From the NCBI GenBank assembly GCA_017938785.1, contig JAGBAU010000308.1:1-8813 (forward strand): a DNA stretch of 8,813 nucleotides, written 5' to 3'. Made by a program: the position numbers and the translations under genes. Shown one piece after another: positions 6,105-8,813 of the stretch (position 1 is its first letter; each line of letters starts with the position of its first letter). The notes beneath the pieces were generated by a model. It was not told the DNA's origin. It saw only the letters and a program-made list of their open reading frames with translations, and did no database searches. The DNA is from Clostridia bacterium (GTDB lineage: Bacteria; Bacillota_A; Clostridia; Christensenellales; Aristaeellaceae).

Positions 6105-8234
6105 ATGGGTCTGTTTGACAGAGTTTTCCGCGGTTCCGACGAAATGTACTTCAAGGCAGAAGCGGAACTGAATAATGTTATCGCCGAACTGGGCGAATCC
6201 GCCCCCATGACCATGCCCGACACCGCCTACTTCCTGGCTTGCATCTATGCATACCTGGGCAAGAAGGTGACCACCCTGGGCGAGCTGAAGGAAGCTCTCG
6301 CTCAGCTGCGCGCCATGATGGGCCGCGAGTACAAGACCAAGTCTATCTTCGACTCTGGTGTTGCTACCGCCTGCTGCGCAGAAGTCATCGAGGCATGTAA
6401 GTATGCCCGCAACCCCGCTCCCTACGAGGGCACTCAGTATCACGGCCACTTCACCGACGCTGAAGTGCGCGAACTGGGCGTTCCGCTCGTAACCAAGGAC
6501 ATCCCCGGCTTCGTCGTAATGATCGGCCCCGCTCCTTCCCAGGAAGAAGCAGTTGAGATCGTTAAGGGCTATCAGAGCCGCGGTATCTTCGTATTCATGA
6601 TCGGCGGCATCATCGATCAGATTCACGGCGCAGGCATGGCCACCGGTTTCCCGGTCCGTGTTGTTCCGGTTGGCGAAGAGATCTGGTCCGTTGGCCACAT
6701 CATCTCCCTGGTTACCCGTGCATGCATGATCTTCGGCGCCACCGAGCCCGGCGACTGCGATGCATTCCATCGTTACACCTTCGACCGCATCAATGCGTTC
6801 GTTAACGCCTATGCTCCCGTTAAGGACATCGTTGTTGCCTGCGGCGCCGGCGCCATCAAGCTCGGCTTCCCCGTAATCACCAACGATACCGAGGATATGT
6901 GGGCAGTTCCGAAGTCCCTGATCATCCACACCGATACCAAGGACTGGATCGAGACCTCCCTCGAAGCACGCGGCATCAAGATCAAGGTTACCAAGATCGA
7001 TATCCCCGTGGCATTCTCCTCCGCATTCGAAGGCGAAATCATCCGCCGCAAGAACATGCAGATCGAAATCGACGGCTCCCGCGTGGACAGCATCGAGCTG
7101 GTTCAGACCAAGGAAGCCCACGAAATCGAAGACCATGCCATCATCCTGGAAGGCCCCGACTTCGATCAGTTCGAGTTCGGCTCCAAGATCCCCTGCGCTT
7201 ACGTCGTTGACGTTGCCGGCAAGAACATGCAGACCGACTTCGAAGGCGTTATGGAGCGTAAGTTCCACAGCTGGCTGAACTGCGTTGAAGGCGTCATGCA
7301 CACCGGTCAGCGCGACATGATCCGCATCCGCGTAAGCGATGCTGCTTTCGAAGCAGGCTTCCGCGCAAAGCACATCGGCGAAGTTCTCTACGCCAAGATC
7401 AAGTCCGAATTCGACGCTGTTGTTGACAAGTGCCAGGTTCGCATCTACACCGACCCCGCAAAGGTCGCCGAAATGCGCGCCATGGGTAATGAGACCTTCA
7501 ACAAGCGCGACGAGCGTCTGCGCACCCTGACCGATGAATCTGTAGACGTATTCTACACCTGCATCCTGTGCCAGGCCTTCTCCCCCTCTCACGTATGTAT
7601 CGTTACCCCCGAGCGTCTGGGTCTGTGCGGCGCTGTATCCTGGCTGGATGCAAAGGCCACCAACGAGTTGGATCCCCAGGGTCCCTGCCAGATCGTTACC
7701 AAGACCCGCATGATCGACGAGCGCGTCGGCCGCTACGAGGACGTAGACGAAGCCGTACAGCAGTACAGCCACGGTGCTCTGGAGCACGTAACCCTGTACT
7801 CCATCATGGAAGACCCGATGACCTCCTGCGGCTGCTTCGAGTGCATCTGCGGCATCGAGCCCCTCTCCAACGGCGTTGTTATCGTTAACCGCGAACATGC
7901 CGGCATGACCCCCCTGGGCATGAGCTTCTCCGAGATGGCTTCCATGACCGGCGGCGGCGTGCAGACCCCCGGCTTCATGGGCCACGGCAAGCACTTCATC
8001 GCTTCCAAGAAGTTCATGGCTGCTGAAGGCGGCCCCGGCCGTATCGTATGGCTGCCCAAGGCTCTGAAGGAGCAGGTTGCTGAGCGCCTGAACGAAACCG
8101 CTAAGGAAATGTACGGTATCGACAACTTCTGCGACATGATCGCTGACGAGACCGTTACCGAGGATATGGAAGAGCTCTACGCCTTCCTGTCTGAGAAGGG
8201 CCATCCGGTTCTCGGCATGGAACCCCTGATGTAA
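6105..8234 (+). CDS. acsB: Acetyl-CoA synthase, CODH/ACS complex beta subunit (AcsB)
   Basis: Condenses CO (channelled from AcsA), a corrinoid-borne methyl group and CoA into acetyl-CoA at the Ni-Ni-[4Fe-4S] A-cluster. It has 709 residues; the Moorella enzyme, as I recall, has 729. A-cluster residues are all present at the family spacing: C486, C489, C498 and C508 (CILC ... HVC ... GLC), plus the Cys-Gly-Cys pair C575/C577 (TSCGCFEC). Each is 20 less than the Moorella numbers, so the shortfall is N-terminal. F492 matches the gating phenylalanine next to the cluster. The N-terminal domain of about 300 residues, which docks on CODH in bacterial enzymes, is present, unlike in archaeal CdhC. Two further cysteines follow the CGC pair (C580, C582). 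ATG 6105 is preceded by GGAAAGGAT (6086-6094), 24 nt after cooC. Codon use is strongly biased, with no TTA, CTA or TCA, suggesting high expression. Corrinoid protein and methyltransferase genes are not adjacent here. Confidence 0.97.
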   Translation: MGLFDRVFRGSDEMYFKAEAELNNVIAELGESAPMTMPDTAYFLACIYAYLGKKVTTLGELKEALAQLRAMMGREYKTKSIFDSGVATACCAEVIEACKYARNPAPYEGTQYHGHFTDAEVRELGVPLVTKDIPGFVVMIGPAPSQEEAVEIVKGYQSRGIFVFMIGGIIDQIHGAGMATGFPVRVVPVGEEIWSVGHIISLVTRACMIFGATEPGDCDAFHRYTFDRINAFVNAYAPVKDIVVACGAGAIKLGFPVITNDTEDMWAVPKSLIIHTDTKDWIETSLEARGIKIKVTKIDIPVAFSSAFEGEIIRRKNMQIEIDGSRVDSIELVQTKEAHEIEDHAIILEGPDFDQFEFGSKIPCAYVVDVAGKNMQTDFEGVMERKFHSWLNCVEGVMHTGQRDMIRIRVSDAAFEAGFRAKHIGEVLYAKIKSEFDAVVDKCQVRIYTDPAKVAEMRAMGNETFNKRDERLRTLTDESVDVFYTCILCQAFSPSHVCIVTPERLGLCGAVSWLDAKATNELDPQGPCQIVTKTRMIDERVGRYEDVDEAVQQYSHGALEHVTLYSIMEDPMTSCGCFECICGIEPLSNGVVIVNREHAGMTPLGMSFSEMASMTGGGVQTPGFMGHGKHFIASKKFMAAEGGPGRIVWLPKALKEQVAERLNETAKEMYGIDNFCDMIADETVTEDMEELYAFLSEKGHPVLGMEPLM

Positions 8235-8253
8235 TTCCAAACACATCTAAATT

Positions 8254-8281
8254 GGGAGAGGCGAAAGCCTCTCCCGTTTTT
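8254..8281 (+). terminator. Rho-independent terminator after acsB
   Basis: A perfect 9-bp stem (8254-8262 with 8267-8275, GGGAGAGGC/GCCTCTCCC) capped by a GAAA tetraloop is followed by G and five T. It lies 20 nt after the acsB stop codon and closes the acsA-cooC-acsB operon. The T-tract runs straight into the ribosome binding site of the next gene. Confidence 0.87.
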
Positions 8282-8293
8282 ACAGGTGATATT

Positions 8294-8813
8294 ATGCTGG
8301 ACAAGAAAGCACTTCGCAAGGAAGTGGGCGCGCTCAAGCGTGCCATGACCGTGGAGCAGATTGAAGCCTACAGCACCGATCTGACCGAAAAGTTCTGCAA
8401 TACCGAATATTACAGGAACGCCGCTTCCGTGTACGTCTACCTCCCCTACAATCAGGAGGTGCGCACCTGGGAGATCGTGAAGCGCGCCTGGGCGGACGGC
8501 AAGAAGGTTGCTGTGCCCAAGGTCTACGGTGACACCATGAAGTTCCTCTGGATGGACAGCTTCGACCAGCTGGCTCCCGGCGGCTGGGACATTCCCGAAC
8601 CCACCTATGATGAACCCGTGGCCGACGACGAACAGGCCCTGATCCTGATGCCCGGCCTCGCCTTCGACCCGGAGGGCCACCGCGTGGGCTATGGCGGCGG
8701 CTTTTACGACAAGTACCTGGAGGAACATCCCCATCACAAGCTGGTGGCGCTGTGCTATCCCTTCCAGATGAAGGAGTATCTGGAGGTCGAGGCCCACGAT
8801 ATTCCCGTTGACC
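8294..8813 (+). CDS. 5-formyltetrahydrofolate cyclo-ligase (5' part, cut by the window end)
   Basis: ATP-dependent conversion of 5-formyl-THF to 5,10-methenyl-THF, returning a dead-end folate to the one-carbon pool. The start is ATG 8294, with AGGTGA (8284-8289) close upstream. The 173 visible residues begin with a basic helix (LDKKALRKEV) and include the family hallmark from about residue 119: MPGLAFDPEGHRVGYGGGFYDKYL in two halves, PGLAFD (120-125) and GYGGGFYD (132-139), the glycine-rich ATP-binding segment. Family members are usually 180-200 residues, so only a short C-terminal piece is missing. The gene lies 59 nt after acsB with a terminator in between and no separate promoter that I can see, so it is probably expressed by read-through or from a promoter inside acsB. 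Its place next to acsB fits folate one-carbon flow into the methyl branch, but this enzyme is common in all bacteria, so the link is suggestive only. Confidence 0.93.
   Translation, partial: MLDKKALRKEVGALKRAMTVEQIEAYSTDLTEKFCNTEYYRNAASVYVYLPYNQEVRTWEIVKRAWADGKKVAVPKVYGDTMKFLWMDSFDQLAPGGWDIPEPTYDEPVADDEQALILMPGLAFDPEGHRVGYGGGFYDKYLEEHPHHKLVALCYPFQMKEYLEVEAHDIPVD

Noticed and set aside
5115..8246. A 1043-codon open frame on the minus strand across acsB and cooC, and similar long ones opposite acsA (3347-5284) and the Pro-rich gene (1471-2673).
   Set aside because: All are in codon register with the sense genes, so they stay open simply because the sense genes avoid TTA, CTA and TCA codons. 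Their proteins are low-complexity, with no recognisable domain and no ribosome binding site.

Overview
The window looks like chromosomal DNA of an anaerobic, acetogen-type member of the Bacillota (class Clostridia). The evidence is a bacterial acetyl-CoA synthase (AcsB) and Ni-Fe CO dehydrogenase (AcsA/CooS) of the Wood-Ljungdahl pathway, strong GGAGG-type ribosome binding sites, sigma-A-like promoters, GC-rich coding sequence with AT-rich intergenic gaps, and a protein with a Pro-rich wall-spanning linker. The species cannot be named from the sequence alone. No mobile element, CRISPR array, tRNA or rRNA was seen.

Layout. Positions 1-1350 hold the 3' part of uvrA, closed by a terminator. A gene of its own follows (1525-2517), encoding a membrane-anchored protein with a 39-residue X-Pro rod and an unrecognised extracytoplasmic domain. 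It is preceded by a promoter and a 13-bp direct repeat. Two back-to-back hairpins (2525-2598) separate it from a convergent gene (2607-2990, minus strand) for a small ferredoxin with four 4Fe-4S motifs, of the CooF/HycB type. A divergent control region (2991-3379) carries a minus-strand promoter for the ferredoxin and a plus-strand promoter for the CO dehydrogenase. The latter is followed by a leader of about 160 nt that folds by eye into stacked stems with a possible pseudoknot.

The main block is acsA (3380-5275), cooC (5310-6080) and acsB (6105-8234), all on the plus strand with gaps of 34 and 24 nt, almost certainly one operon. It ends in a GAAA-loop terminator. Five bases or so after the terminator's T-tract and ribosome binding site begins a 5-formyltetrahydrofolate cyclo-ligase gene (8294 onward), cut by the window end.

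How the genes work together: AcsA reduces CO2 to CO at its Ni-Fe-S C-cluster. CooC is the ATPase that helps load nickel into that cluster. AcsB joins the CO with a methyl group and CoA to give acetyl-CoA. The divergent ferredoxin is a plausible electron carrier for AcsA. The cyclo-ligase returns 5-formyl-THF to the folate one-carbon pool that supplies the methyl group. The corrinoid protein (acsC/acsD), methyltransferase (acsE) and formyl-THF synthetase (fhs) genes are not in the window. The most promising unexplained element is the acsA leader: its CCTCCC can pair either locally or with the acsA Shine-Dalgarno sequence.
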